From Anderseniella sp963787895 (GTDB lineage: Bacteria; Pseudomonadota; Alphaproteobacteria; Rhizobiales; Aestuariivirgaceae), in assembly GCA_963787895.1 (NCBI GenBank), contig CAWBEX010000001.1:372001-436000 (forward strand): DNA of 64,000 bases. The letters run 5' to 3'. The notes under the pieces are model-generated. The model made no database searches, was not told the origin of the DNA, and saw only the letters and a program-made list of their open reading frames with translations. The translations under genes and the position numbers were made by a program. This document shows positions 25,449 through 34,326 of the stretch, piece after piece. Position 1 is the stretch's first letter, and the number at the start of each line of letters is the position of its first letter.

Positions 25449-26401
25449 GCCTTTTCTGCACTGCGCCGATGTTGCGACGGGGCAAGACCATAGCGCCGCT
25501 TGTATGCCCGCGAGAACTCGGCCAGCGATTGAAACCCGGCTGCCAGACCGGCATTGCGAACACTGAGCCGGGAATAGGTCAGCAGATGTTCTGCGCGCTC
25601 CAGCCGCAACGATAGATAGAACCGCATCGGCGACAGGGCGAGGGCGCGTTTGAACCTGCGTTCAAGCTGCCGGGCCGAAAGGCCTGATACCCGCGCCAGA
25701 TCCTCCAGGCGCAGCACGTCTTCCAGGTGGTTCTCCATCGCTGCAATGGCTGCAAGCAACGCCGGATCATCACACCCGTACCGGCTGCGCGCAGGGATGC
25801 GGGTCCCGCCAGGGTTATCGCCTCCGCGTGTGTACACCAGTGTATCGGCCACCCTGCCCGCCAGTTCGGTGCCATGCAGTTGCCCGATCCAGTCCAGCAT
25901 CATGTCCAACGGCGCTGTACCGCCCGAAGAGGTCAGCCGCGGTCCGTCAATCTCGTAGAGGGCATCAGTTACGGAGACTTTCGGATAGTCCTCGCGCATC
26001 GCAGGCAGCGTCTCCCAGTGGCACGTGGCCCGGCAGCCGTCCAGCAGCCCTGCCTCTGCCAGAAGGATTGCGCCAGTGTCCAGCCCGCCTAGCCACACCC
26101 CTGCCCCGTCAAACCGCCTGAGGCTGCTGCGCATGCGCTGTGTCATGGCCGCCTGATGGTCATAGCTGGCACACACAATCACGAGGTTCGGCCGCCCCGT
26201 ACCGGTGATGCTCGCGGTCACTGATACCGGTATGGCATTGGACGCGGTTACCGGTTGCCCGTCCAGCGATGCAAAGCGCCACGAAAACATGCTGCCGCCA
26301 AACCGGTTTGCAACCCGCAATGGCTCAAGCGCGGAATACAACGCAATCATGGAAAAGCCAGGCACCAGAAGGAAAACAATATCGAACGGATTTCGGTTCA
26401 T
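25445..26401 (-). CDS. GlxA family transcriptional regulator (CdhR-like)
   Basis: A 318-residue regulator with an N-terminal DJ-1/PfpI-like sensing domain (FDIVFLLVPGFSMIALYSALEPLRVAN) and a C-terminal AraC-type double helix-turn-helix (LEDLARVSGLSARQLERRFKRAL, then AGFQSLAEFSRAYKRRYG). This is the architecture of CdhR and GbdR, which sense carnitine or glycine betaine metabolism. It is divergent from the carnitine-type operon with 91 bp between, so activating that operon is its likely task. ATG 26401 begins MNRNPFDIVFLL; the longer upstream frame lacks family similarity. Confidence 0.9.
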   Translation of the reverse strand: MNRNPFDIVFLLVPGFSMIALYSALEPLRVANRFGGSMFSWRFASLDGQPVTASNAIPVSVTASITGTGRPNLVIVCASYDHQAAMTQRMRSSLRRFDGAGVWLGGLDTGAILLAEAGLLDGCRATCHWETLPAMREDYPKVSVTDALYEIDGPRLTSSGGTAPLDMMLDWIGQLHGTELAGRVADTLVYTRGGDNPGGTRIPARSRYGCDDPALLAAIAAMENHLEDVLRLEDLARVSGLSARQLERRFKRALALSPMRFYLSLRLERAEHLLTYSRLSVRNAGLAAGFQSLAEFSRAYKRRYGLAPSQHRRSAEKA

Positions 26402-26408
26402 CAAAAAG

Positions 26409-26477
26409 CTCAAATAAATGTCGAGAAACCTCAAATGAGTTTTTGCACCGCCCGTACACTCATCGTCAATCTCAAAT
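26409..26477. promoter_or_regulatory. Three CTCAAAT direct repeats in the carnitine operon control region
   Basis: CTCAAAT occurs at 26409-26415, 26430-26436 and 26471-26477, all on the same strand. Offsets are 21 and 41 bp, close to two and four helical turns, so all sit on one face of the DNA. AraC-type activators usually bind such direct repeats. They lie in the intergenic space between the GlxA-type regulator and the BKACE gene, and are the best binding-site candidates here. Confidence 0.6.
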
Positions 26478-26492
26478 TCAACGGAGCAACAC

Positions 26493-27374
26493 ATGAACCC
26501 GAAAGTCATCATTACCTGCGCAGTCACTGGCGCCGGCGATACCGTGGGCAAGCACCCGGCCATTCCCGTCACGCCGGAACAGATCGCGACTTCAGCACTG
26601 GAAGCAGCCAGTGCAGGCGCAGCAGTGGTGCACTGCCATGTGCGTGAACCAGAAACCGGCAAAGGCACCCGCAATGTCGGTTACTACCGCGAAGTGATGG
26701 AGCGCATCCGCGCCAAAAACACGGACGTGATCATCAACCTGACCGCCGGCATGGGCGGCGACCTGATGATCGGTAAGGGCGAAACACCGCGTAATTTCGA
26801 TGAAGCCAACACCGACCTCGTTGGGCCGGTCGAGCGCCTGTTGCATGTGGCTGAGTTGCGCCCGGAAATCTGCACCCTTGATTGCGGCTCGCTGAACTTC
26901 GGCGATACAAATTCAATCGTGGTACAAACACCTGTGCAACTGCGCGAACAGGCGAAGCTGATCCAGTCCTATGGTGTGAAGCCCGAGATGGAGATCTTCG
27001 ATAGCGGCAACCTCTGGTTCGCCAAGCAACTGGTCGCGGAAGGGTTGATTACCGGCATTCCGATGTTCCAGCTCTGCCTGGGTATTCCGTGGGGCGCGCC
27101 GGTCAACACCGAGACCATGACCTACATGAAATCACAGTTGCCGGAAGAATGCGTATGGGCAGGCTTTGGCATCGGCAAATGGCAAATGCCCATGGTGGCG
27201 CAGGCCATCATTCTGGGCGGTCACGTGCGCGTTGGCCTGGAGGACAATCTGTACCTCGACAAGGGCGTTTATGCTTCCAACGGCTCCCTGACCGAGCGCG
27301 CCACGCAAATCATCCGCCTGCTGGGAGCGCAAGTGGCGAGCCCCGCTGAAGCCCGCAGCATTTTGGGGCTGTAA
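26493..27374 (+). CDS. BKACE family enzyme, probable 3-dehydrocarnitine cleavage enzyme
   Basis: A 293-residue beta-keto acid cleavage enzyme (DUF849). The zinc pair is H47/H49 in AAVVHCHVRE, and another conserved acid lies near EECVWAGFGIG. These enzymes swap the acetoacetate part of a beta-keto acid onto acetyl-CoA. Next to carnitine dehydrogenase the expected substrate is 3-dehydrocarnitine, giving acetoacetate plus betainyl-CoA. It is the first gene of the operon, and the next gene starts 5 bp after its stop. Equivalent to cdhC in Pseudomonas carnitine loci (by function). Confidence 0.88.
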   Translation: MNPKVIITCAVTGAGDTVGKHPAIPVTPEQIATSALEAASAGAAVVHCHVREPETGKGTRNVGYYREVMERIRAKNTDVIINLTAGMGGDLMIGKGETPRNFDEANTDLVGPVERLLHVAELRPEICTLDCGSLNFGDTNSIVVQTPVQLREQAKLIQSYGVKPEMEIFDSGNLWFAKQLVAEGLITGIPMFQLCLGIPWGAPVNTETMTYMKSQLPEECVWAGFGIGKWQMPMVAQAIILGGHVRVGLEDNLYLDKGVYASNGSLTERATQIIRLLGAQVASPAEARSILGL

Positions 27375-27379
27375 CACAC

Positions 27380-28342
27380 ATGGAACAGATCAAGACAGTC
27401 GGCATTGCGGGTTCGGGCGTCATAGGCGCAGGCTGGGCAGCGCGGGCCATGTGGGCAGGCTATGACGTCATCGCCTATGACCCTTTCGAGAAGTCTGAAC
27501 AACCCATGCGCGACAAGATCGAACGCGCGTGGCCATCCATGGAGAAACTAGCTGGCAGCAAGCCTGCAAACATGGGCACCCTCACCTTCACAACCGACCT
27601 GAAGAAAATGTGCCAGGCTGCTGACTGGATTCAGGAAGCAGCCCCAGAGCGTGAAGATCTGAAAATCAGTCTTTACGAACAGATGGATGCCCTGTCGCGC
27701 CCTGATGTAATCATTGCCTCATCGTCGTCCGGTTTCCTGCCAACGCGTCTGCAGTCAAAATGCAAACACCCCGAGCGTGTCATCATTGGCCATCCGTTTT
27801 ATCCGGTGTACCTGTTACCGCTTGTGGAAACCGTGGCTGGTGAACGAACCTCAGCCGAAGCCATGGACAAGGCCGATGCTTACTACCGCAGCCTGCACAT
27901 GTTTCCGTTGCGCCTGAAAAAGGAAGTCGACGGTTACATCTGTGACCGGTTGCAGGAGGCATTGTGGCGCGAAGCGTTGAATGTTCTCGACATGGGCATA
28001 GGCAATACCGAGGACATCGACCGTGCGATCATCTATTCCGCAGGACTTCGCTGGGCCATCATGGGTTCGTTCCTGCACTATCACACGGCAGGCGGCGATG
28101 GCGGCATGCGCTCATTCATGGCGCAGTTCGACCCGTCGCTGGAATTGCCATGGACAGCACTCAAATTTCCAAAATGGTCAGATGAACTGACCGACAAATT
28201 GATCGGAGGTTGCGAAGCCCAGGCTGCTGGCAAGACCATGGGTGAATGGGAAACGAAGCGCAACGATGTGCTGGTCGACATCATGCATGTGCTCAAGAAG
28301 CACAATATCGGCGTCGGCGAAGTGCTGAACGGTAAAGTTTGA
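27380..28342 (+). CDS. L-carnitine dehydrogenase / 3-hydroxyacyl-CoA dehydrogenase family
   Basis: A 320-residue NAD-dependent dehydrogenase of the 3-hydroxyacyl-CoA dehydrogenase family. The nucleotide loop is GIAGSGVIGAGWAARAMWAGYDV at residue ~8, and the C-terminal domain holds the family's NNPxxE-like helix bundle (EVDGYICDRLQEALWREAL). With BKACE directly before it, oxidation of L-carnitine to 3-dehydrocarnitine is the natural reading (cdhA/lcdH role). It has the short length; the thioesterase domain fused to some rhizobial carnitine dehydrogenases is absent. Its stop overlaps the SDR start (TGATG). Confidence 0.87.
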   Translation: MEQIKTVGIAGSGVIGAGWAARAMWAGYDVIAYDPFEKSEQPMRDKIERAWPSMEKLAGSKPANMGTLTFTTDLKKMCQAADWIQEAAPEREDLKISLYEQMDALSRPDVIIASSSSGFLPTRLQSKCKHPERVIIGHPFYPVYLLPLVETVAGERTSAEAMDKADAYYRSLHMFPLRLKKEVDGYICDRLQEALWREALNVLDMGIGNTEDIDRAIIYSAGLRWAIMGSFLHYHTAGGDGGMRSFMAQFDPSLELPWTALKFPKWSDELTDKLIGGCEAQAAGKTMGEWETKRNDVLVDIMHVLKKHNIGVGEVLNGKV

Positions 28343-29112
28343 TGAGCATCCAGCGAGTGATCATAACCGCCGGTGGCTCGGGCATTGGACGCGTTATCGG
28401 TACTCGCTTCGCCAATGCTGGCGCGGAAGTCCACGTCTGCGACGTGGACGGTGCAGCCCTGGAGGCGCTCTCGCATGAATACCCGGCCATCGTTGGCGAC
28501 GGCATAGACGTCACCAATGAGGCAGCCCTTGATGGCTGGCTGGAAGACTGCCTTGAGGAGATGGGCGGCTGCGACGTACTCATCAACAATGCAGGCATTG
28601 CAGGGCAAACCGGCCCGGTTCAAGACATGGACCTCAAGCAGTGGCGCCAGTGTCTTGCCATCAATCTCGACGCACAAATGCTGACATGCCGCCGTGTCGT
28701 GCCCGTGATGAAGGCCCAGAAGTCTGGGGTTATCATCAACATGTCGTCTACCGCCGGACTGTACGGCACACCGTTCCGCACCCCCTACTCTGCCGCCAAA
28801 TGGGCTGTCATCGGCTTTACCAAGAGCATAGCGATTGAAGGTGGACCTTTTGGCATCCGCTGCAATGCAATTTGCCCGGGTTCTGTAGCCGGTGATCGCA
28901 TGGATCGGGTGCTCGCCGCTGAAGCCGCCACCACCGGCCGTTCTGTCGAGCAGGTGCGCGACGACTACACCTCTGGCACCTCCCTGCGGCGCTTTGCAGA
29001 CCCGGACGAGATAGCAGACATGTGCTTGTTCCTGGCCTCGGATGCGGCTCGCTTCATCTCGGGCCAGGCCATTGCCGTCGACGGCAATACTGAAACCTAT
29101 CACTCGGAGTAG
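28342..29112 (+). CDS. SDR family oxidoreductase
   Basis: A 256-residue classical SDR. ITAGGSGIGR is the cofactor loop (TGxxxGxG with an alanine for the first glycine), CDVDG suggests NAD preference, NNAG and the YSAAK catalytic pair follow. Role in the operon is not known; oxidation of a hydroxy intermediate such as D-carnitine or carnitinyl-CoA is conceivable (inference). ATG 28342 overlaps the previous TGA; the next gene begins 5 bp after its stop. Confidence 0.9.
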   Translation: MSIQRVIITAGGSGIGRVIGTRFANAGAEVHVCDVDGAALEALSHEYPAIVGDGIDVTNEAALDGWLEDCLEEMGGCDVLINNAGIAGQTGPVQDMDLKQWRQCLAINLDAQMLTCRRVVPVMKAQKSGVIINMSSTAGLYGTPFRTPYSAAKWAVIGFTKSIAIEGGPFGIRCNAICPGSVAGDRMDRVLAAEAATTGRSVEQVRDDYTSGTSLRRFADPDEIADMCLFLASDAARFISGQAIAVDGNTETYHSE

Positions 29113-29117
29113 TTCTC

Positions 29118-30281
29118 ATGGACTTCAATCTCACCGAAGAACAGCAGATGATCGTCGACACCACGAGGAGTTTCGTGGAAACCGAGTTGTATCCGCACGA
29201 AACAGAGGTCGAACGTACCGGAACCTTGCGGCGTGAGCTGTATGAAGAACTGAAGGCCAAGGCCATCGAAGCCGGGCTTTACGCCGCAAACATGCCTGAG
29301 GAAGTTGGCGGCGCAGGCCTCGATACGTTGACCTGGGTGCTCTACGAAAAGGAACTGGGCCGGACCAACTATGCCCTTCACTGGAACTGCGTGGCACGGC
29401 CTTCCAATATCCTGATGGCCTGCAACGCGGAACAGCGCGAGCGCTACACCCTTCCCTGCGTGCGCGGCGAAAAGATCGATTGCATGGCCATGACCGAGCC
29501 GGGCGCTGGATCAGACCTGCGCGGCATGAAGGCAACCGCAGTGAAAGATGGTGATGACTGGGTGCTCAACGGAACAAAGCACTTTATCTCCCACGCTGAT
29601 GTTTCGGATTTCGTGATCGCCTACTTTGCATCAGGTGAAGAAGAGACTTCGCGTGGAAAGAAGAAGCTGATCACGTCATTCATCGTGGACACCGGCACGC
29701 CGGGATACAATATCCGCGAAGGCTACAGGAACGTGTCACACCGCGGCTACACCAACTCGATCCTCGAGTTCGACAATTGCCGCATCCCGGACAGTCAGCG
29801 GCTGGGCGATGTCCACAAGGGCTTTCAGGTTGCCAATGATTGGCTCGGCGCAACACGCCTGCAGGTGGCTGCAACATGCCTCGGCCGTGCAGAACGGGCA
29901 TTTGACCATGCGTTGCAATGGTCGGTGGACCGTCAGCAGTTTGGCCAGCAGATTTCAAAATTCCAGGGCGTGTCCTTCAAGCTGGCCGACATGGCAATGG
30001 AGATGAAAGCGGCAAATCTCCTGACCATGGAAGCCGCGTGGAAATATGACGCCGGCACGGTGAGCGAAGCCGACATGGCGATGGCCAAGCTGAAGGCAAC
30101 AGAGGTGCTGGCCATGGTCGCCGATGAAGCCATCCAGATCCACGGCGGCATGGGCGTGATGGACGAACTGCCGTTGGAACGCATCTGGCGTGATGCACGC
30201 ATTGAACGCATCTGGGAAGGTACCTCGGAAATCCAGCGTCACATCATCTCGCGTGAATTATTGCGCCCGTTGGGAGGGTGA
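29118..30281 (+). CDS. Acyl-CoA dehydrogenase (first of a pair)
   Basis: A 387-residue flavoprotein acyl-CoA dehydrogenase. Family segments are MTEPGAGSDLRGMKATAV (FAD/substrate), and IERIWEGTSEIQRHIISRELL near the C-terminus, where the glutamate of WEGTSEIQ is the usual catalytic-base position. In this operon a gamma-butyrobetainyl-CoA dehydrogenase, forming crotonobetainyl-CoA, is a likely role (CaiA-like direction reversed). It is followed 4 bp later by a second, different acyl-CoA dehydrogenase. Confidence 0.9.
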   Translation: MDFNLTEEQQMIVDTTRSFVETELYPHETEVERTGTLRRELYEELKAKAIEAGLYAANMPEEVGGAGLDTLTWVLYEKELGRTNYALHWNCVARPSNILMACNAEQRERYTLPCVRGEKIDCMAMTEPGAGSDLRGMKATAVKDGDDWVLNGTKHFISHADVSDFVIAYFASGEEETSRGKKKLITSFIVDTGTPGYNIREGYRNVSHRGYTNSILEFDNCRIPDSQRLGDVHKGFQVANDWLGATRLQVAATCLGRAERAFDHALQWSVDRQQFGQQISKFQGVSFKLADMAMEMKAANLLTMEAAWKYDAGTVSEADMAMAKLKATEVLAMVADEAIQIHGGMGVMDELPLERIWRDARIERIWEGTSEIQRHIISRELLRPLGG

Positions 30282-30285
30282 TGTG

Positions 30286-31455
30286 ATGGACACAGGTCTC
30301 ACCCCTGAAGACCGCGAGATCCGCGACCGGGCCCGCGCGTTCACCCGGTCACAGCTGTTTCCGCATGAAATGGAGATGGACGAGACCGGCACTCTGCGGC
30401 CGGAGGCAGTGAAGACAATCGAACAGGCAGTTCGTGATGCACGGCTCAACGCCATAAACCACACACCTGACGTCGGCGGCCAGGGCATGAGCATGGTGCA
30501 GCAATGTCTTGTCAACGAGGAATGCGGCAAGGCCACTGGCGAACTTTGGGCCTATGTCAACCAGCCGCCACTGCCCTTGCGGGACGCCGCGCCCGATCAG
30601 ATCGAACATTTCCTGAAACCTGCCTGTGCCGGCGATGTTCACCTCGCCTACTCAATCACCGAAGCCAACGCTGGTTCCGACACGTCCGCCGTGACCACGA
30701 GCGCTGTCAAAGACGGAAACGACTGGGTGCTCAATGGCGAAAAATGGTTCGTATCCGGCATTAATTATTGCCAGCTGGTGATGGTACACGCCCATGTCGA
30801 GGGCGATGTGGAACGGCAGGCGGTCTTTATCATCGACAGCAACTCGCAAGGCCTGACGGTGGGCCGTTCTCCCCGTTTCATGATGGGTGGTGTCGACGAA
30901 CATCCGGAAATGACATTGAAAGACGTCCGCGTTTCTGAGGACCGACTGCTGGGCAAGGTGGGCGACGGACTGGACATCACCCGTGAATGGTTCGTCGAAG
31001 CCCGCCTCGCCATCGCTGCGCGATGCTGCGGCATGGGCGTGCGTGCGGCAGAAGAAGCCACGAAGTTCGTCATGAACCGCAAGCAGTTTGGCAGGACACT
31101 GGCCGACTTTCAGGGCGTCGAGTTCATGCTGGCTGATATGGCCACACGCATCCTTGCCGCCAAGTCACTGCTCTACCGTATTGCGTGCGAAATCGACACC
31201 GGGATAGACCGCAAACTCATCCACGCAAAAGCCTCTGCCGCGAAGCTTTACTGTTCAGAAGAAATGGGCCGCGTGGTCGACACCGCATTGCAGCTGCATG
31301 GCGGGCGTGGACTGATCCGCGACTATGCGGTGGAACGCCTTTACCGGGACATCCGCGTGGAACGCATCTGGGAAGGCACATCGGAAATCCAGAAAATCAT
31401 CATCGCTGGCCAGATCAAGAAGCGTGGCATCGGAATCTATTCGGAGTTGACATGA
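30286..31455 (+). CDS. Acyl-CoA dehydrogenase (second of a pair)
   Basis: A 389-residue acyl-CoA dehydrogenase with ITEANAGSDTSAVTTSAV and VERIWEGTSEIQKIIIAGQIKKRG as family marks. It differs clearly from the first copy, so they are not a recent duplication. They may form a hetero-oligomer or act on different CoA esters. The ATG at 30286 follows GGAGGG by 9 nt; the frame is open upstream but the first gene's end covers it. The stop overlaps the ligase start (ATGA). Confidence 0.9.
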   Translation: MDTGLTPEDREIRDRARAFTRSQLFPHEMEMDETGTLRPEAVKTIEQAVRDARLNAINHTPDVGGQGMSMVQQCLVNEECGKATGELWAYVNQPPLPLRDAAPDQIEHFLKPACAGDVHLAYSITEANAGSDTSAVTTSAVKDGNDWVLNGEKWFVSGINYCQLVMVHAHVEGDVERQAVFIIDSNSQGLTVGRSPRFMMGGVDEHPEMTLKDVRVSEDRLLGKVGDGLDITREWFVEARLAIAARCCGMGVRAAEEATKFVMNRKQFGRTLADFQGVEFMLADMATRILAAKSLLYRIACEIDTGIDRKLIHAKASAAKLYCSEEMGRVVDTALQLHGGRGLIRDYAVERLYRDIRVERIWEGTSEIQKIIIAGQIKKRGIGIYSELT

Positions 31456-33509
31456 CCGCCTCACCGCTCACTCGTCTGCTGGCGCCAAAATCCGCAGCTT
31501 TCATTGGCGGATGGGAAGCCGAAACGGCCTTGCGCGTCACCCAGGAACTGGGATTTGAAGGCCGGATCTACGCAGTCCACCCCAAGCGCGACCACCTCAA
31601 CGGCGTGGCGTGCCTGCGCACTGTAGCCGAACTGCCGGAAGCGCCAGATTGTGCTTTCATCGCGGTAAAGCGCGAACTGGCAATCGAGATAATCGCCGAA
31701 CTGTCGGCAATGGGCTGCGGCGGTGTTGTGCTGTACTCGTCCGGTTTTGCCGAGGTTGAGGACATCGGCAAGTCGCTGGAGCAGGACATGCTGAAGGCGG
31801 CAGGTTCCATGCCGGTCATGGGCCCCAATTGTTATGGCTACGTCAATGCCCTCGACAAGTGCTCGCCATGGCCCGATGAGCATGGCATGAAGCCCGTCGG
31901 GCAAGGTGTGGCATTCATCACCCAGTCCGGCAACATTGCCTGCAACTTTGCCATGATGAAGCGGCATGTACCCTTGGCCGGCCTGTTCACCCTTGGCAAC
32001 CAGGCTGATGTCGACATGTCCCGAATGATCGAGCACCTGGCAACAGATCCTCGCATCACAGCAATCGGACTGCATATTGAGGGGCTGAAAGACGTTGCCC
32101 ATTTCTCGCGCGCCGCGCTGGCCGCACGTGCTGCCAGAAAGCCTGTCGTGGTGCTGAAGACCGGCCGCTCGGAACAGGGCGCCAAGGTGACCATGAGCCA
32201 CACAAACTCGCTTTCAGGCGCGGATGATCTGTATGATGCAATGTTTGCCCGCTACGGCGTTGCCCGCGTGCATTCGGTAAGCGCTCTTTGCGAAACGCTG
32301 AAGTTTCTCCATTTCGGGGGGCCGATCAGCGATACCCGCCTTGTATCCATGTCATGTTCCGGCGGCGAAGCGGCGCTGGTGTCCGATATGGCAATGACCT
32401 ACCCGGTGTCTTTCCCCGGATTTGACTCCGCAACAAGAAACAAGGTGGCCGCCACACTGAGCGAATTTGTAGTGGTGGACAATCCGCTGGACTATCACAC
32501 TTTCATCTGGAACCAGCGTGACAAGCTGGCCGCAACCTTCTCAGCCGTGTTGTCCGGAGGGTTCGACGTCGGCATGCTGATCATTGATGTGCCGGACAAG
32601 CCACCCATGAATCCGGCAACCTGGATCGTAACCGTGGACGGATATGTCGATGCATTCAAGGCAACCGGCGCACGCGCTGTTACGGTGACATCTCTGCACG
32701 AATCCATGCCGCCTGATGTGGCAGCGCGGCTAACGGAAGCAGGCATTGCGCCCATGTTGGGGTTGGACGATGCCTTTGCCGCGTTTGCCGCAGCTGCCCT
32801 GATTGGACGCAACTGGGCCATTGATTCAGCACCGGAACCACTGCACCCTGCCCCGGTCGGCGAGGGAGAAGTCGGCTCCATCACAGAAGCCGAAGCCAAG
32901 ACCTTGCTGGCCAGCCACGGCCTGCGGGTGCCTGTGTCAATTGTTTGCCCGATCGCCAAGGCCGGCGAGACGGCCCAGGCAATCGGTTTCCCGGTGGTAG
33001 TGAAGGCCGCGTCGAATACACTTGCCCACAAAACCGAGGCCGGTGGTGTCGCACTCAACCTGAATGACCCCGTACAAACCCAAGCCGCAGCAGACGCCAT
33101 GTCTGCAATCTGCTCCGATGTACTGGTGGAAGAAATGATCACGGGCACGGTGGCCGAACTGATCATCGGCGTGAAGCGCGACCCGCAATTCGGGCTTGCA
33201 CTGGTGTTCGGAGCTGGTGGAATTCTCACGGAACTGCTGGCCGACAGCGCTACCTTGCTGCTGCCAACAACGCGCAATGAAATTGAGACAGCACTCAAAC
33301 GCTTGAAAATATCTGCGCTGATTGAAGGATATCGCGGCAAGACCGGAGACTTCGCAGCCACTCTGAAAGCAATCGAAGCTGTTGCGAACTTCGCAGCCGA
33401 ATATGAATCAGAACTTGAAGAACTGGACGTAAACCCGTTGATGGTGCTTGAAAAGCACAATGGCACCATCGCCGCCGATGCACTTGTCAGAATGAGGGCC
33501 AAACAATGA
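31452..33509 (+). CDS. ADP-forming-type acyl-CoA ligase (acetate-CoA ligase family, ATP-grasp)
   Basis: A 685-residue protein of the NDP-forming acyl-CoA synthetase family. Order of domains: CoA-binding (FIGGWEAETALRVTQELGF), succinyl-CoA-ligase-like with the phospho-histidine H250 in VTMSHTNSLSGADDLYD, and a C-terminal ATP-grasp (PVVVKAASNTLAHKTEAGGVALNL...VEEMITGTVAELIIGVKRDPQFG). These enzymes work reversibly, so it could activate a betaine acid with ATP or make ATP from a CoA ester. Operon context suggests gamma-butyrobetaine or glycine betaine as partner. The true start is ATG 31452; a longer upstream frame is spurious. Confidence 0.88.
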   Translation: MTASPLTRLLAPKSAAFIGGWEAETALRVTQELGFEGRIYAVHPKRDHLNGVACLRTVAELPEAPDCAFIAVKRELAIEIIAELSAMGCGGVVLYSSGFAEVEDIGKSLEQDMLKAAGSMPVMGPNCYGYVNALDKCSPWPDEHGMKPVGQGVAFITQSGNIACNFAMMKRHVPLAGLFTLGNQADVDMSRMIEHLATDPRITAIGLHIEGLKDVAHFSRAALAARAARKPVVVLKTGRSEQGAKVTMSHTNSLSGADDLYDAMFARYGVARVHSVSALCETLKFLHFGGPISDTRLVSMSCSGGEAALVSDMAMTYPVSFPGFDSATRNKVAATLSEFVVVDNPLDYHTFIWNQRDKLAATFSAVLSGGFDVGMLIIDVPDKPPMNPATWIVTVDGYVDAFKATGARAVTVTSLHESMPPDVAARLTEAGIAPMLGLDDAFAAFAAAALIGRNWAIDSAPEPLHPAPVGEGEVGSITEAEAKTLLASHGLRVPVSIVCPIAKAGETAQAIGFPVVVKAASNTLAHKTEAGGVALNLNDPVQTQAAADAMSAICSDVLVEEMITGTVAELIIGVKRDPQFGLALVFGAGGILTELLADSATLLLPTTRNEIETALKRLKISALIEGYRGKTGDFAATLKAIEAVANFAAEYESELEELDVNPLMVLEKHNGTIAADALVRMRAKQ

Positions 33510-34306
33510 ACCTGCTCGACATGACCGAAGCACCAATCAAGACCAGGGTAAACGGGCGCGTACTCGAAGTCACCATTGACCGGCCCAAGGCCAATGCCAT
33601 CGACGCTGCAACAAGCCGCATCATGGGTGATGTTTTTTCGGCCTTCCGCGACGACGAGAAGCTTCGGTGCGCAATCCTGACCTCAACCGGCGATCGCTTC
33701 TTCTGCCCCGGCTGGGACCTGAAGGCAGCCGCTGAGGGCGAAAGCGCGGATGCCAACTACGGTCTGGGCGGATTTGGCGGCCTGCAGGAGCTTCCCGGTC
33801 TGGGCAAGCCAGTTATCTGCGCAGTTAACGGCCTTGCCTACGGTGGCGGATTTGAAATCATGATCTCGTGCGACATCATCATTGCCGCGGACCACGCCAC
33901 GTTTGCATTGCCGGAAATCCGCTCCGGCGTCATCGCCGATGCAGCCACTATCAAGCTGCCACGGCGCATTCCCTATCACGTCGCCATGGAAATGCTGCTC
34001 ACCGGACGCTCGTTTGACACTGCTGAAGCCAAGCACTGGGGTGTCGTCAATGAAGTTGTGCCTGCAGCTGACCTGATGAGCCGTGCGCGCGAAATTGCTG
34101 AAAAGCTCGCTGGCGGTCCACCTTTGGTTTATGCGGCAATCAAGGAAGTGCTGGAGCGCATTCATCACCTGAACGACAAGGAAGCGCTTGCACTGCTCAA
34201 CCGGCGCGGCTTGCCGACGATCTCGAAATTGTATGCGTCAGAAGATCAGCTTGAAGGCGCGAAGGCGTTTGCCGAGAAGCGCGATCCCGTGTGGAAGGGC
34301 AAGTGA
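33506..34306 (+). CDS. caiD: CaiD-like crotonobetainyl-CoA hydratase
   Basis: A 266-residue enoyl-CoA hydratase closely resembling CaiD. Marks are DRPKANAIDAATS, FFCPGWDLKAAAEGE, GLAYGGGFEIMISCDII (oxyanion) and the C-terminal FAEKRDPVWKG, the last typical of CaiD. CaiD adds water to crotonobetainyl-CoA, forming L-carnitinyl-CoA. The glutamate/acid of other hydratases is represented by E near LPEIRSGVIAD. It overlaps the ligase gene (ATGA), which ties the carnitine module to CoA chemistry and not only to carnitine dehydrogenase. Confidence 0.9.
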   Translation: MNLLDMTEAPIKTRVNGRVLEVTIDRPKANAIDAATSRIMGDVFSAFRDDEKLRCAILTSTGDRFFCPGWDLKAAAEGESADANYGLGGFGGLQELPGLGKPVICAVNGLAYGGGFEIMISCDIIIAADHATFALPEIRSGVIADAATIKLPRRIPYHVAMEMLLTGRSFDTAEAKHWGVVNEVVPAADLMSRAREIAEKLAGGPPLVYAAIKEVLERIHHLNDKEALALLNRRGLPTISKLYASEDQLEGAKAFAEKRDPVWKGK

Positions 34307-34326
34307 TTGTGCTGTAAACCCTAGCC

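Noticed and set aside
28081..29103. Long antisense open frame (about 340 codons) opposite the SDR gene
   Set aside because: It has no family similarity and runs antisense to a well-supported, coupled gene; long antisense frames are common in GC-rich DNA.
31185..31451. N-terminal extension of the ligase gene inside the second acyl-CoA dehydrogenase gene
   Set aside because: The extension is basic, low-quality sequence; ATG 31452 with an ATGA overlap gives the family N-terminus.
32495..33502. Antisense open frame of about 335 codons within the acyl-CoA ligase gene
   Set aside because: Serine-rich shadow composition, no motifs, and opposite a clear ATP-grasp protein.
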